From Verrucomicrobiota bacterium (GTDB taxonomy: Bacteria; Verrucomicrobiota; Verrucomicrobiia; Chthoniobacterales; UBA6821): a stretch of DNA of 64,000 nucleotides. The DNA is taken from contig JAIOPL010000010.1 of the NCBI GenBank assembly GCA_021413925.1, forward strand, positions 62,001 through 126,000. Direction: 5' to 3'. Under the pieces are notes generated by a model that was not told the origin of the DNA, ran no database searches, and saw only the letters and a list, made by a program, of their open reading frames with translations. Position 1 is the first letter of the stretch, and every line of letters starts with the position of its first letter. Both the position numbers and the translations under genes were made by a program. Positions 35,544 to 44,193 of the stretch are shown here, piece after piece.

Positions 35544-38018
35544 TTAATTCTTTTTGAGGATTTCGATGTCGTGCTCTGCCTTGGCGATGACCCGTTTCAC
35601 GGCTAGGAAGCTATCGGGACTCACCGATATGGAGTCGATTCCGTTCTTCACGAGGAAACGCGCGAAATCCGGATGGTCGCTGGGCGCCTGGCCGCAGATT
35701 CCCGTGTGGATCCCGCTTTTTCTGGCCCTGGAAAGCAGATCCGTGATCGCCGTCATCACGGCCTCGTCGCGCTCTTCGAAGAGGTGGCTCAGGATGCCGC
35801 TGTCGCGATCGACACCCAGCACCAGCTGGGTGAGGTCATTGGATCCAATCGAGAAGCCATCGAACCGCTGCGCGAATCGCTCCGCCAGGATCACGTTGGA
35901 GGGGATCTCGGCCATCACGTAGACCTGAAGCCCGTCACGGTGACGGACCAGTCCGTTCTTGGTCATTTCTCCCAGCACCTTGTCCGCTTCGTGTATCGTC
36001 CTGCAGAAGGGGATCATCACCACGATGTTGTCGAGTCCCAGCTCCTCCCTCGCCATCCGGACGGCACGGCACTCGAGAGCGAAGCCCTCGCGGTATCCCT
36101 CGCTGTAGTAGCGGCTCGAGCCTCTCCATCCGAGCATCGGGTTCTCCTCCTTTGGTTCAAATGACGCGCCGCCGATCAGCTGGGCGTATTCATTGGTCTT
36201 GAAATCACTCATCCGCACGATCACTGGCTTGGGATAATGAGCGGCCGCGATCCTGGAGATCCCTCGGGCCATTGTGTCGATGAAGTAGCGGGTCTTGTCC
36301 TTGTAACCCTTGGTCAGTTTCTCGATCTCACTCCTTACCACGGGATCCTTCAGCTGCTTGAAGTGGACGAGAGCCATCGGGTGGATCTTGATCAAATTCC
36401 CGATGATGAACTCCATACGGGCCAGGCCGACCCCGTCGCTCGGAAGCCTCCACCATCGGAACGCGGTGCTAGGGTCGCCCGCATTCACCATCAGCTTTGT
36501 CCGGGTCTTTGTGATCTTCGTGGTGTCGATCTCGCGGACCTCGAAATCCAGGATCCCTGCGTAGACAGATCCTTTTTCCCCCTCGGCGCATGAGACCGTA
36601 ACCTGGCTCCCGTTTTTGAGCATGCGTGTGGCGTCACCGGTCCCGACGATCGCGGTGAGTCCGAGTTCTCGGCTGATGATCGCGGCGTGGCTGGTCCTGC
36701 CCCCGTGATCGGTCACGATGGCTGAGGCCTTTTTCATGATCGGGACCCAGTCCGGATCGGTGATCCTTGTCACAAGGACGGATCCCTCCACGAACTGCCC
36801 GATTTGAGCAACGCTCTCCAGGAAGCAGACCTTGCCTGTCGCGATGGAGTCACCCACGGCCAGTCCGCTGGCGAGCAGGCGCCCCTTTTCTTTCAGCCGG
36901 TAGGTCTTGAGTGCTGCCGACTTCAAGCGCGATTGGACGGTTTCCGGACGTGCCTGAATAAGATAGAGAGCGCCCTTGGGGCCATTTTTAGCCCACTCCA
37001 TGTCCATCGGCCGCCCGTAGTGCTTCTCGATGATGCAGGCCCACCGTGCGAGCTGGAGGACTTCCTCGTCATTCAGGACAAAGCTGGAGCGCTCCTTCTC
37101 GGTGGTGTTCGCCAGCCGTGTAGAGAAGGAATGGGAGTGAGTTCGTGAATCTCCTGCCTTCGCGTAGACCAACTTCTTTTTTTTTGGCCCGAGCGTCTTT
37201 TCGATGATCGGCTTAAGTGACGTTTTCCCCAGCAGCGGCTTGAAGACCCTGTACTCATCGGGCTCCACCATCCCCTGGACCACGGTTTCTCCCAGACCCC
37301 AGGTGCAATCGATCAGCACACAGCCCGGGAACCCCGTCTCCGTATCGATCGAGAACATAACACCCGATCCTGCCCTGTCCGAACGGATCATCTCCTGAAC
37401 TCCGACCGAGAGGGCCACCTTCATCTGGTCGTACCCGTGGTTCATGCGGTAGATGATCGCCCTGTCGGTGAAGAGCGAGGCATAGCACTTCCTGCAGGCC
37501 TCAAGCAGCGCCTTTTCGCCGCGGATATTCAGGAAGGACTCCTGCTGACCCGCAAAGCTGGCCTCCGGCAGATCCTCCGCCGTCGCGCTGCTGCGTACCG
37601 CCACACTTTCCACAGTGTGGCCGCAGCGCTGCTTCATTTCCCGGTAGGCGCCTGTCAGTTTCTCAGCCATCGCGCTCGGGAACTCGCCCTTCAGGATCAT
37701 CTTCCGGACAGCGGCTCCGACAGCAGGCAGGTTGCTGTTATCTTTTTTCAGTCCGGCTAGACAGAGGGAGATCGGCCCGTTCAGATCATTGGCTTGCAGA
37801 AACTCCCGGTAAGCCTCAGCCGTCGTTGCGAATCCGTTCGGGACCCTGATGCCCGCGTCGCCCAGAGTGCTGATCATCTCGCCCAGAGAGGCGTTTTTTC
37901 CTCCCACGATGTGGACATGGGATCGGTTGGTGTCCGAAAACCAGCGTATCCAATGCTGGGAGTTGGAGTGCGAGGAGGAGTTCTTGGAGCTAGGGCTGTG
38001 GGGAGGAGTTTTTTTCAT
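35544..38018 (-). CDS. ppsA: Phosphoenolpyruvate synthase
   Basis: Enzyme of 824 residues that makes PEP from pyruvate and ATP. The N-terminal ATP-grasp domain has VGGKNASLGEMI and VAVRSSATAEDLPEASFAGQ. The swivelling phosphohistidine domain has TDHGGRTSHAAIISRELG (His phosphorylated). The C-terminal PEP/pyruvate barrel ends with GICGQAPSDHPDFARFLV, carrying the catalytic Cys. The first 25 residues are Ser-rich and extra. It starts 2 nt after ldhA, so both are on one transcript. Confidence 0.95.
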   Translation of the reverse strand: MKKTPPHSPSSKNSSSHSNSQHWIRWFSDTNRSHVHIVGGKNASLGEMISTLGDAGIRVPNGFATTAEAYREFLQANDLNGPISLCLAGLKKDNSNLPAVGAAVRKMILKGEFPSAMAEKLTGAYREMKQRCGHTVESVAVRSSATAEDLPEASFAGQQESFLNIRGEKALLEACRKCYASLFTDRAIIYRMNHGYDQMKVALSVGVQEMIRSDRAGSGVMFSIDTETGFPGCVLIDCTWGLGETVVQGMVEPDEYRVFKPLLGKTSLKPIIEKTLGPKKKKLVYAKAGDSRTHSHSFSTRLANTTEKERSSFVLNDEEVLQLARWACIIEKHYGRPMDMEWAKNGPKGALYLIQARPETVQSRLKSAALKTYRLKEKGRLLASGLAVGDSIATGKVCFLESVAQIGQFVEGSVLVTRITDPDWVPIMKKASAIVTDHGGRTSHAAIISRELGLTAIVGTGDATRMLKNGSQVTVSCAEGEKGSVYAGILDFEVREIDTTKITKTRTKLMVNAGDPSTAFRWWRLPSDGVGLARMEFIIGNLIKIHPMALVHFKQLKDPVVRSEIEKLTKGYKDKTRYFIDTMARGISRIAAAHYPKPVIVRMSDFKTNEYAQLIGGASFEPKEENPMLGWRGSSRYYSEGYREGFALECRAVRMAREELGLDNIVVMIPFCRTIHEADKVLGEMTKNGLVRHRDGLQVYVMAEIPSNVILAERFAQRFDGFSIGSNDLTQLVLGVDRDSGILSHLFEERDEAVMTAITDLLSRARKSGIHTGICGQAPSDHPDFARFLVKNGIDSISVSPDSFLAVKRVIAKAEHDIEILKKN

Positions 38019-38020
38019 GG

Positions 38021-39031
38021 TCAGTTGCGTCTATTGGCGGTCGTCACCTGGTTCTCGGGTACCACCGCGTGATGCTCGTAGTCAGAGATGTTTTGGATCG
38101 TCGTCTCGGCGATGTTGTGGAGCGCACTGTCCGTGAAGAATCCCTGGTGGCCCGTGACGATCACGTTGGGAAAAGTCAGTAGCCTCATGAAAAAGTCGTC
38201 CTGGATGATCTCGCACGAGAGATCCTCAAAGAAGAGGTCCCCTTCCTCCTCGTAGACATCCAGACCCAGGAAACCGATCTGGCCGCTCTTCAGACCTCCG
38301 ATCACGGCCGCCGTGTCGATGATCCCGCCCCTGCTTGTGTTGATGATCATGACACCCCTCTTCATCTGAGTGAGGGCCTGAGCGTCGATCATGTGATGGG
38401 TCTCAGGATTCAGGGGGACATGCAGCGAGATGATGTCGCTCTTTTCCCAGAGCTCGCTGAGGTAGACATAGCGCCCGCCCATCTCGGCGCACTCCAGGTT
38501 CTGGAATGGATCGCAGGCCAGAACCTCCATGCCGAAACCCCGCATGATCCTCACCATGTTCAGGCCGATCTTTCCCGTTCCCAAGATGCCGATTGTCTTC
38601 CCGTAGAGCTCGAATCCCATCAGTCCATCGAGCGAGAAATTACCGTCCCTCACACGGTTGAACGCCCTAGGAATCTTCCTGTCCAGCGCCAGGATCAGAG
38701 CCACCGCATGCTCTGCCACCCCGTGCGATGAGTAGGCCGGGATTCTGGTCACCGTGATCCCAAGCTCCCTTGCTGCGGTGAGGTCGACATTGTTGAAGCC
38801 TGCACAGCGAAGGGCGATCAGACGGGTCCCGTGCTCAGCCAGTTTGGTCAGGACTGCGCGGCTCAGCTTGTCGTTGACGAAGGCGCAGATGCCCTCGAAT
38901 CCAAAGCCCAGGCCACAGGTGCCCAGGGAGAGGTGGGGCTTGAAGTAAACAAGCTCGTGTGAATGGTCTCTGTTGGCCCAGTTGAGAAATTCCTCGTCGT
39001 AGGACTTGGAGTTGAACACAGCGACCCTCAT
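38021..39031 (-). CDS. ldhA: D-lactate dehydrogenase-like 2-hydroxyacid dehydrogenase
   Basis: NAD-dependent enzyme of 336 residues. The cofactor loop is GILGTGKIGLNMV, the catalytic Arg is in NTSRGGIID, the Glu in LGLDVYEEEGD, and the acid-base His in VTGHQGFFTDSAL, which is typical of D-lactate dehydrogenase (LdhA type). It converts D-lactate and pyruvate. It is the first gene of an operon with ppsA, which suggests a flow from D-lactate through pyruvate to PEP for gluconeogenesis. A G-rich tract lies just upstream (39082-39108). Confidence 0.92.
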   Translation of the reverse strand: MRVAVFNSKSYDEEFLNWANRDHSHELVYFKPHLSLGTCGLGFGFEGICAFVNDKLSRAVLTKLAEHGTRLIALRCAGFNNVDLTAARELGITVTRIPAYSSHGVAEHAVALILALDRKIPRAFNRVRDGNFSLDGLMGFELYGKTIGILGTGKIGLNMVRIMRGFGMEVLACDPFQNLECAEMGGRYVYLSELWEKSDIISLHVPLNPETHHMIDAQALTQMKRGVMIINTSRGGIIDTAAVIGGLKSGQIGFLGLDVYEEEGDLFFEDLSCEIIQDDFFMRLLTFPNVIVTGHQGFFTDSALHNIAETTIQNISDYEHHAVVPENQVTTANRRN

Positions 39032-39081
39032 GACTCATTCCTCGGCGTTGGGGTCGGAGTTGGGGTTTAGGAATTGGGGCC

Positions 39082-39108
39082 GGGACTGGGACTGGGACCG
39101 GGACCGGG
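39082..39108 (+). other. G-quadruplex-capable tract upstream of ldhA
   Basis: Five GGG runs at 39082, 39088, 39094, 39100 and 39106 are separated by exactly 3 nt each (act, act, acc, acc). This matches the standard intramolecular G-quadruplex pattern. The tract lies in the 78-nt gap upstream of ldhA, on the strand that is the template for ldhA. Looser G-runs with the same style extend back to about 39049. Confidence 0.6.
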
Positions 39109-39109
39109 T

Positions 39110-39484
39110 TTAGGCCCGGGGGGGCTTGCTCATGGCGGCCCGTAGCATCGTGTCGTGCTCGGCCTCCAGGATTCCCTGCTCCACGAGTCTGGCACTCACA
39201 CTGTGACCCTCCTGATCGGTATCCTCGCTGGGTGACTCGTAGCCGGTCTCCTCTTTGGAGGCATCAGCCTCGCTCAGGCGTTCGACCTCGGGGGTATCGA
39301 GTTCTGTTCCCCCGGTCAGCTCGCTGAGCGCCTCGTCCCAGTCCTCTTTCTGGATCTGGTTGTCGGGACGGTTGTTGATCAGCGCGATTTCGGAGGCACG
39401 GATCTTCACCATCTCCCAGTTTACCGTGCCGAGGCCGGAGAGTTTACTTGCAATACTTCCCTGCGTGAGTGGATTTGTTTTCAT
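39110..39484 (-). CDS. Protein of unknown function, acidic C-terminal half
   Basis: Protein of 124 residues without a signal peptide. Residues 20-57 (WEMVKIRASEIALINNRP then KEDWDEALSEL) recall the DUF2934 pattern, which has an Arg/Ala/Glu helix, an N/G-R-P turn and a Trp-rich second helix, but the match is loose. The rest is rich in Glu, Ser and Thr and probably disordered. It lies just upstream of the G-rich tract and ldhA on the same strand and may be a separate unit. Confidence 0.5.
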   Translation of the reverse strand: MKTNPLTQGSIASKLSGLGTVNWEMVKIRASEIALINNRPDNQIQKEDWDEALSELTGGTELDTPEVERLSEADASKEETGYESPSEDTDQEGHSVSARLVEQGILEAEHDTMLRAAMSKPPRA

Positions 39485-39598
39485 GGTTGGTTCCTTGATC
39501 CAAGGATCCGACCGCCCACGTACTCGCGCAAAAACTAACCCCTAAGTGGAACGCTTATTCTTCGGCTGTCCGCCTTTTCTGCCTGTGAATCTAACGTG

Positions 39599-39964
39599 TT
39601 AACCCAATGGCAGTTTTCGCAGGCGAGCTCGTTCCTCATCGCAGGAAAGCATGCAACCAGCCAACAGATGTGAAACGAATTTTTCAGCGATCTTCAGGAT
39701 CAGATCAGCGGCCGGAGTGGCTGTCATCCCCTCCATTCGGAATCTTATAACGCTCGGACCTTTGGCTCCGGAAAGAGCCAGGATAGCATGAAAATCCGCA
39801 TCGAGCGTCACTACGATACGATCCTCCTGCGAGGCATGCTTCAGGATCAATTCATCAGCAGTTTTGGCCATGCCGATTTCCGAGACATGGACGGCATCCT
39901 CGCCGGCCGATCGTAACAGATCAGCGGCCCTCAGGGGCAACCCCTGATCAAGCAGCCACCGCAT
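39599..39964 (-). CDS. DUF5615 PIN-like protein, putative toxin
   Basis: Protein of 121 residues with a PIN-like fold: Asp6 in WLLDQGLP, a Glu in VSEIGMAKTADE and Asp54/Asp56 in VVTLDADFHAI form the likely metal site. DUF5615 proteins are found next to DUF433 proteins, as here, and the pairs are thought to be toxin-antitoxin systems with an RNase toxin. The start lies within the end of the DUF433 gene (17-nt overlap). All acidic positions appear intact. Confidence 0.85.
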   Translation of the reverse strand: MRWLLDQGLPLRAADLLRSAGEDAVHVSEIGMAKTADELILKHASQEDRIVVTLDADFHAILALSGAKGPSVIRFRMEGMTATPAADLILKIAEKFVSHLLAGCMLSCDEERARLRKLPLG

Positions 39965-40193
39965 GGCCGCTATTCAGTAATACCGTCTGGTCCGGCAGAT
40001 AGAGCGCCGCGTAGCGGATCGCTTGAGCCACATCCGCATCTTCCAGATCAGGGTAATCCTTCTTACGCTCGGCCGCGTCGGGATAGAGGGCTGCAATCTC
40101 CAGCACCCGACGCACGGTCAGACGCATTCCGCGCAGGCAGGGTTGCCCGTTCATCACGGCCGGATCCACGGTAATTCTATCCAAGGATTGCAT
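39948..40193 (-). CDS. DUF433 protein, putative antitoxin partner of the DUF5615 protein
   Basis: Protein of 81 residues. The core RITVDPAVMNGQPCLRGMRL followed by TVRRVLEIAALY, a Tyr-Pro-Asp-Leu (YPDLEDADVAQAIRYA) block, is the standard DUF433 helix-turn-helix pattern. It overlaps the DUF5615 gene downstream by 17 nt, so the pair is co-translated. A second, solitary DUF433 gene lies at 45824-46009. Confidence 0.87.
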   Translation of the reverse strand: MQSLDRITVDPAVMNGQPCLRGMRLTVRRVLEIAALYPDAAERKKDYPDLEDADVAQAIRYAALYLPDQTVLLNSGHAVAA

Positions 40194-40274
40194 ACCTCAC
40201 CCTTACTCCTGCCATCATCCGTTCACAACCCGTTTCTGTCGTGCCCGGGGCAACTACCCCACTACCGACTGAGC

Positions 40275-40448
40275 CTACTTCTTGGCTTTTGTCTTCGTAG
40301 GAACGGGGTGGGCTTCAATAAAGTCCCTCACCGATCGTACCACCACATCACTCAGAGTGACATCGGCTTTGTCGGCGATGGCCTGAAGTAGGTCTTTTTC
40401 GTCCGTGGGAATGCGGACTGTCATGATCCCGTCGCGTTTTTTAGGCAT
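40275..40448 (-). CDS. Small ribbon-helix-helix protein (57 residues)
   Basis: A short frame read from ATG at 40448 (minus strand) to TAG at 40275. The protein starts MPKKRDGIMTVRIPTDEKDL, then QAIADKADVTLSDVVVRSV, and ends with a Lys-rich tail. The strand-helix-helix pattern (TVRIP, then LLQAIAD, then LSDVVVRSVRDFI) fits a CopG/Arc-like DNA-binding domain, as in free-standing regulators or orphan antitoxins. No toxin partner is adjacent; the DUF433/DUF5615 pair downstream has its own antitoxin. Confidence 0.65.
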   Translation of the reverse strand: MPKKRDGIMTVRIPTDEKDLLQAIADKADVTLSDVVVRSVRDFIEAHPVPTKTKAKK

Positions 40449-40576
40449 ATGGAAACCTAGGAGGTCATACCTCGGAGCGCAAAATATAATTCGTAAGGCA
40501 AACGCTTATTCGCACGATTTCTTAGAAAAGCGAAGCTGAAGCGTTATTGGTAAAATTACCTTTCGGATACTTAGCG

Positions 40577-42184
40577 TTAATTTCCTGGGCCCTTGTTCGT
40601 AAATTTGAGCTGAGAATCCGGAGAGATCCTCTCGAGCCTCGAGGCCACCGCGATGGGAAAGATCGCCAAGGCAAAGAGCGCCGCAACGACCATCTGCGCC
40701 CGTAGGGTAAGGGGGTGCCAACCATCAGGAGCCGTGATGCAGAGAATGGCAATCAGGCCACCCAAATAGGCGATCCACCAGAGCCCGTTCCGCATTTCAA
40801 GGAGCCGTCCCCGCAGCCACTGGGGCACCAGAAATAGGATCGTGGGTAGCAGAATCGCGCCGGTGGCACAGAGCACAGAGGTCTTTCCGCTCCAGAGAAT
40901 CGACCAAGTTGCCATGACAAAGGCCAGCCTGCACCAGAGCCCAGCAGCGAGCAGGCGGAATGGCCTCTTCACCCCGGGAAGCTGTTTGCGTAGCGCCATG
41001 AGACTCACGGGTCCGACCGCCAGCGCGATCACTATGGTGGCTGTCAGGAAACCGACGATCCTCTGCCAGCTCGGCCCTCCGAAGAGCATGATAATCCCGA
41101 TCACCAGACTGCTGATCAGACCCACCCAGGGGACGGATTGGTCATTCAGGCGCTGGAAGCATTTTGGGAGAAGCTCGCATTTACCCATCATCCAGCTCAC
41201 GCGTGCCGAGACCCCCATGTAGGCCATGGCAGTGGCTCCGGGCGAGAGCACCGCATCGACAAGGAGGAGATTGGCCACCCAGATCAGGCCAGCCCCTAGG
41301 GCTATCGCCACCAGGGGACCTCCGTGGGCTGTCAGCACGAGTTGGCTCCACCCGTGGGTGAGTTGGCTCGGGTCGACCGAGACCAGAAAAGCGAGCTGGA
41401 GGACCATGTAGATCGCCAGAGAGATTGCTAGCCCCATACCCATGGAGAGGGGGACATCGCGCTGGGGGCGCTTGGATTCTCCAGCCAGATTCATCGCTGT
41501 CTGAAATCCGAAGAGACTAAAGAGCACCCCTCCTGTGCTCACCGCCGTCAGGATCTCGTCGCGGATGGTCCCGTCCCAAGGGATCTTCTCTACCAGGTTG
41601 CCCCAGTGCGATTGCTTCACCATGAGGGTCACGGAAACCAGCAGCGGGATCGTCAGCTTCCAGAAAGTCAGACCGTCGACCCACCTGGACAGAATCCCGA
41701 TTCCGCTCAGATTGATCCAGGCAAAGAGGCACAACATCACCGCCGCACATCCTATCCCCCCGGTGCTCAGGATCTGTTCGTTGCCCACAGTGATCGTGAG
41801 CCACGGGAACTTGCTCGCCAGATACTGCATCATCGCAAGCACCTCGATCGCGGGGATCGAGACATAGGAGATCCAGACGCTCCAGCCTCCGATAAATCCG
41901 GATGTCCTTCCGTGGGTAAGCAGGGGGATCTCCGCAAGGGCGCCGGAACTTGTCACAAGCGCCCCCAACTCCGCGAAGACGATCCCGATTCCGAACGACA
42001 TCAGGCCCCCGAAAAGCCAGGCCAAGAGACTGGCCGGGCCGGCAAACTTGGCGCAGAGATACGGCGCGAAGAGCCAACCCGATCCTATCGTCCCGGTCAC
42101 GACAGCGAACGTCATGCTCCAGAGGCCGAGTTGGCGCTTCAGTCCCATGTCGGAGCCCGTGTTGTCGCGTGATGGATCGGGCAT
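40577..42184 (-). CDS. APC-superfamily amino-acid permease
   Basis: Membrane protein of 535 residues with about 12-14 hydrophobic segments. The first segment shows the APC pattern GTIGSGWLFAP, the unwound glycine motif that binds substrate, followed by GIVFAELGALVTSSGALAEIP. Such proteins import amino acids or polyamines with H+ or exchange them. The exact substrate cannot be deduced; the neighbourhood gives no biosynthetic clue. The end of the gene is close to a short AT-rich spacer before the RHH gene. Confidence 0.88.
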   Translation of the reverse strand: MPDPSRDNTGSDMGLKRQLGLWSMTFAVVTGTIGSGWLFAPYLCAKFAGPASLLAWLFGGLMSFGIGIVFAELGALVTSSGALAEIPLLTHGRTSGFIGGWSVWISYVSIPAIEVLAMMQYLASKFPWLTITVGNEQILSTGGIGCAAVMLCLFAWINLSGIGILSRWVDGLTFWKLTIPLLVSVTLMVKQSHWGNLVEKIPWDGTIRDEILTAVSTGGVLFSLFGFQTAMNLAGESKRPQRDVPLSMGMGLAISLAIYMVLQLAFLVSVDPSQLTHGWSQLVLTAHGGPLVAIALGAGLIWVANLLLVDAVLSPGATAMAYMGVSARVSWMMGKCELLPKCFQRLNDQSVPWVGLISSLVIGIIMLFGGPSWQRIVGFLTATIVIALAVGPVSLMALRKQLPGVKRPFRLLAAGLWCRLAFVMATWSILWSGKTSVLCATGAILLPTILFLVPQWLRGRLLEMRNGLWWIAYLGGLIAILCITAPDGWHPLTLRAQMVVAALFALAIFPIAVASRLERISPDSQLKFTNKGPGN

Positions 42185-42275
42185 GGGATTAAATCAGCGG
42201 TTCTCTAGATAGGAGGTTGATTTGCCAATGTCAAAACAGTGGCTCAGGTGTTGTTGTGACGCCTGACTTCCGGGC

Positions 42276-42518
42276 GTGAACAATCACCTACTCAATCTCT
42301 CAATCGGAAAGCTTCCTCAACCGGAAGGCCCCGATCTCTTCACCGATTATGCCTTACCGTCCGGGGCGCTTGTTCGAGGTCTGTTTCATGGGCTGAGTGG
42401 GGAATATATGGGGGTTGTCAGCTGGGTGAGGGGGAAACTTCCGACACATCCAATGTGGTACTTGTCACCCAAAAATCAAATGGAGATTTCAGCTCCGGAA
42501 AAAAATTCTGAGACCTAG
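42276..42518 (+). CDS. Doubtful small open frame
   Basis: A frame of 80 codons starting with GTG. The predicted product starts NNHLLNLSIGKLPQPEGPD and has no recognised domain. It has no Shine-Dalgarno sequence and its end overlaps the start of the CTAGGAC element at 42515. It may simply be an open stretch of the intergenic region 42185-42557. Listed because this gap otherwise holds no gene before 42558. Confidence 0.2.
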   Translation: MNNHLLNLSIGKLPQPEGPDLFTDYALPSGALVRGLFHGLSGEYMGVVSWVRGKLPTHPMWYLSPKNQMEISAPEKNSET

Positions 42519-42532
42519 GACACTCGGTGACT
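42515..42532 (+). promoter_or_regulatory. CTAGGAC element, copy 1
   Basis: CTAGGACACTCGGTGACT, 43 nt before the ATG of the RHH gene at 42558. It is one of five copies in the window with near-constant spacing to a start codon (consensus CTAGGACRCTYRGYGWCY). A weak -10-like hexamer, CAGGAT, begins 30 nt after the element start, which would place a transcript start close to the ATG. Confidence 0.6.
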
Positions 42533-42557
42533 GGGTTGCCGTGGCAGGATGTGGCGT

Positions 42558-42713
42558 ATGGAAACCACCGACATCCGCATCCCCGCCAATATCCTCGCCC
42601 TCCTGGAAGCCACCGCCTTTGCCAATGGCTACGAACCCGAAGAGGTAATCATTGCTGCCATCGAAGCATTTCTCGAGAGCGAGCATAACCCTCCCTATGA
42701 AACTGAAAGGTGA
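42558..42713 (+). CDS. Small ribbon-helix-helix-like protein (51 residues)
   Basis: A short frame from ATG 42558 to TGA at 42711-42713. The product (METTDIRIPANILALLEATA, then FANGYEPEEVIIAAIEAFLE) has the strand-helix-helix layout of CopG-type regulators: a TDIRIP beta strand, then two helices. It is preceded by the CTAGGAC element and lies upstream of the WYL regulator gene. It could be a DNA-binding repressor or antitoxin; it is also a candidate to bind the CTAGGAC element in its own promoter, which is speculative. Confidence 0.6.
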   Translation: METTDIRIPANILALLEATAFANGYEPEEVIIAAIEAFLESEHNPPYETER

Positions 42714-42766
42714 CAGAGTGTTAAATCCCATTGAGTTCATTGTGGGACTTGGACATAAAGGGGCCC

Positions 42767-43879
42767 ATGTCACGCATTGCCGCCAAGGCCTCTCTCAAGC
42801 CGTCTCCCAAGACTTCCCGTGCACGTTCGGTCAAGCCGGCTAAGTCATCTAAGTCCCCTAAGCCTTCCAAGTCTGCTAAATCAGTTAAGCCCGTCCAGAA
42901 TCACGGGCGCTCGGCACGCCTGCCGATGTATCGGATGCTCCAGATCCATGATCTTCTGAAGGAGGGTAAGTTCCCCAACTGCCAGGCTCTTTCCTCTGAC
43001 TTCGAGGTCTCCTACAAGACCGTCCAGCGCGACATCGACTTCATGCGGGATCAGCTCCAGCTGCCGATCGAGTATGATTCTGCACGCAGGGGTTTTCTCT
43101 ATACGAGAGAGGTGAAGAACTTCCCCTCCGTCACCCTTCAGGAGGGGGAAGTGGTGGCTCTCTTGGTAGCCCAGAAGGCCGCTGAGCAGTACCGGGGGAC
43201 TCCCTTCGAGAAGCTCCTAAACACTGCCTTCACCCGTCTCGTCGAGGGACTACCCTCCAAGGTTGAGATTTCTTTGAGAGACCTGAGCGAGGCCGTCTCC
43301 TTCCGCCCGCCCGGTCCCCCAGCCACAGATCTCGGAAGCTTCCAGACCCTTTCCAATGCCTTGATGGACTTGCAGGAAATCTCCTTCCAGTACTGCAAGC
43401 CCGGCGACGGCTCCGGCAGCGAACGCCGCGTCCAGCCCTACCATCTCGGCTGCATAGGCGGCATCTGGTACCTGATCGGGTTTGACCTGGCTCGCAATGC
43501 CATCCGCACCTTCGCGCTCGCCCGCATCTCCGATCCCAAGACCCTCAACCGCCGCTTCACACGTCCCAAGGGATTCTCCCTCGACAACATGCTCAGCGAC
43601 AGCTTCTCCGCCTTCGAGACCCAGAATGCCCAGCAGGTCCGCATTCTTCTGGATCCTCTTGCCGCTTCCCTCACCGGAGAGCGCAAATGGCATCCCACCC
43701 AGAAGATGACCTTCAGGAAGGACGGGTCCGCAGAGCTTTCCCTTAAGGTTGGCCTGGCTCCTGATCTCGAGGCCTGGATCATGGCATGGGGCCCTCGGGC
43801 CAAGGTGCTTTCTCCCCCGGCACTCAAGAGTCGGATCGCAGCCGCACTCCAGCAAGCGGTCATGCAGTACCAGAAATAA
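42767..43879 (+). CDS. WYL-domain transcriptional regulator
   Basis: Protein of 370 residues. An N-terminal Lys/Ser/Pro-rich tail (about 1-50) precedes a winged helix (about 55-110) with MYRMLQIHDLLKEGKFPNCQ and SYKTVQRDIDFMRDQLQLPI, the DeoR/HTH_11 pattern. The WYL domain follows with GGIWYLIGFDLARNAIRTFA. WYL proteins sense ligands, often nucleic-acid fragments or nucleotides, and frequently control defence genes. The ATG at 42767 has AAAGGGG just upstream; an earlier in-frame start at 42731 lacks this. It could regulate the accessory genes around it. Confidence 0.88.
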   Translation: MSRIAAKASLKPSPKTSRARSVKPAKSSKSPKPSKSAKSVKPVQNHGRSARLPMYRMLQIHDLLKEGKFPNCQALSSDFEVSYKTVQRDIDFMRDQLQLPIEYDSARRGFLYTREVKNFPSVTLQEGEVVALLVAQKAAEQYRGTPFEKLLNTAFTRLVEGLPSKVEISLRDLSEAVSFRPPGPPATDLGSFQTLSNALMDLQEISFQYCKPGDGSGSERRVQPYHLGCIGGIWYLIGFDLARNAIRTFALARISDPKTLNRRFTRPKGFSLDNMLSDSFSAFETQNAQQVRILLDPLAASLTGERKWHPTQKMTFRKDGSAELSLKVGLAPDLEAWIMAWGPRAKVLSPPALKSRIAAALQQAVMQYQK

Positions 43880-43964
43880 AACATTTTCCCCCATCCAGAT
43901 CTTTCAGTGCCTCGGAGTTGATGTGGATTTTGATCACGCACGGCCATTCCTCCGCTTTGGGTCG

Positions 43965-44149
43965 TGTAAGAAGTAGGATTTTACGCTGTGCCTCCGACAG
44001 CCCTCGACGCTCGACTTCAGCCTCCCTCCTAACAGCCTAACAGTCCTCAGCCTAACCACCTAATCCCTCACTTTTAACCGCTCCTGCAGCGCCGTTGGCG
44101 CTTAATACCCTTCAGCCTTCAGCTTTTCGCCTTTCGCCTTTCTTTACCC
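43965..44149. repeat. Intergenic repeat block, copy with related sequence at 46600-46735
   Basis: This block starts taagaagtaggattttacg and continues with ccctcgacgctcgacttcag, runs of cctaacag units, a GCGCC-gtt-GGCGC hairpin (near 44092-44104) and a tail of cctttcg units. The first 80 or so bases align with 46597-46700, where the same opening follows the hicA stop codon. With 43880-43964 it fills the gap between the WYL gene and the lipoprotein gene; no gene was seen in it. Confidence 0.6.
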
Positions 44150-44167
44150 CTAGGACGCTCAGTGACC
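44150..44167 (+). promoter_or_regulatory. CTAGGAC element, copy 2
   Basis: CTAGGACGCTCAGTGACC, 44 nt before the ATG of the lipoprotein at 44194. It directly follows a pyrimidine-rich repeat tail. Unlike the other copies, its gene also has a strong Shine-Dalgarno sequence (TAGGAGG near 44177-44183). Confidence 0.65.
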
Positions 44168-44193
44168 TAGCTCGTGTAGGAGGATGTTCGCCC

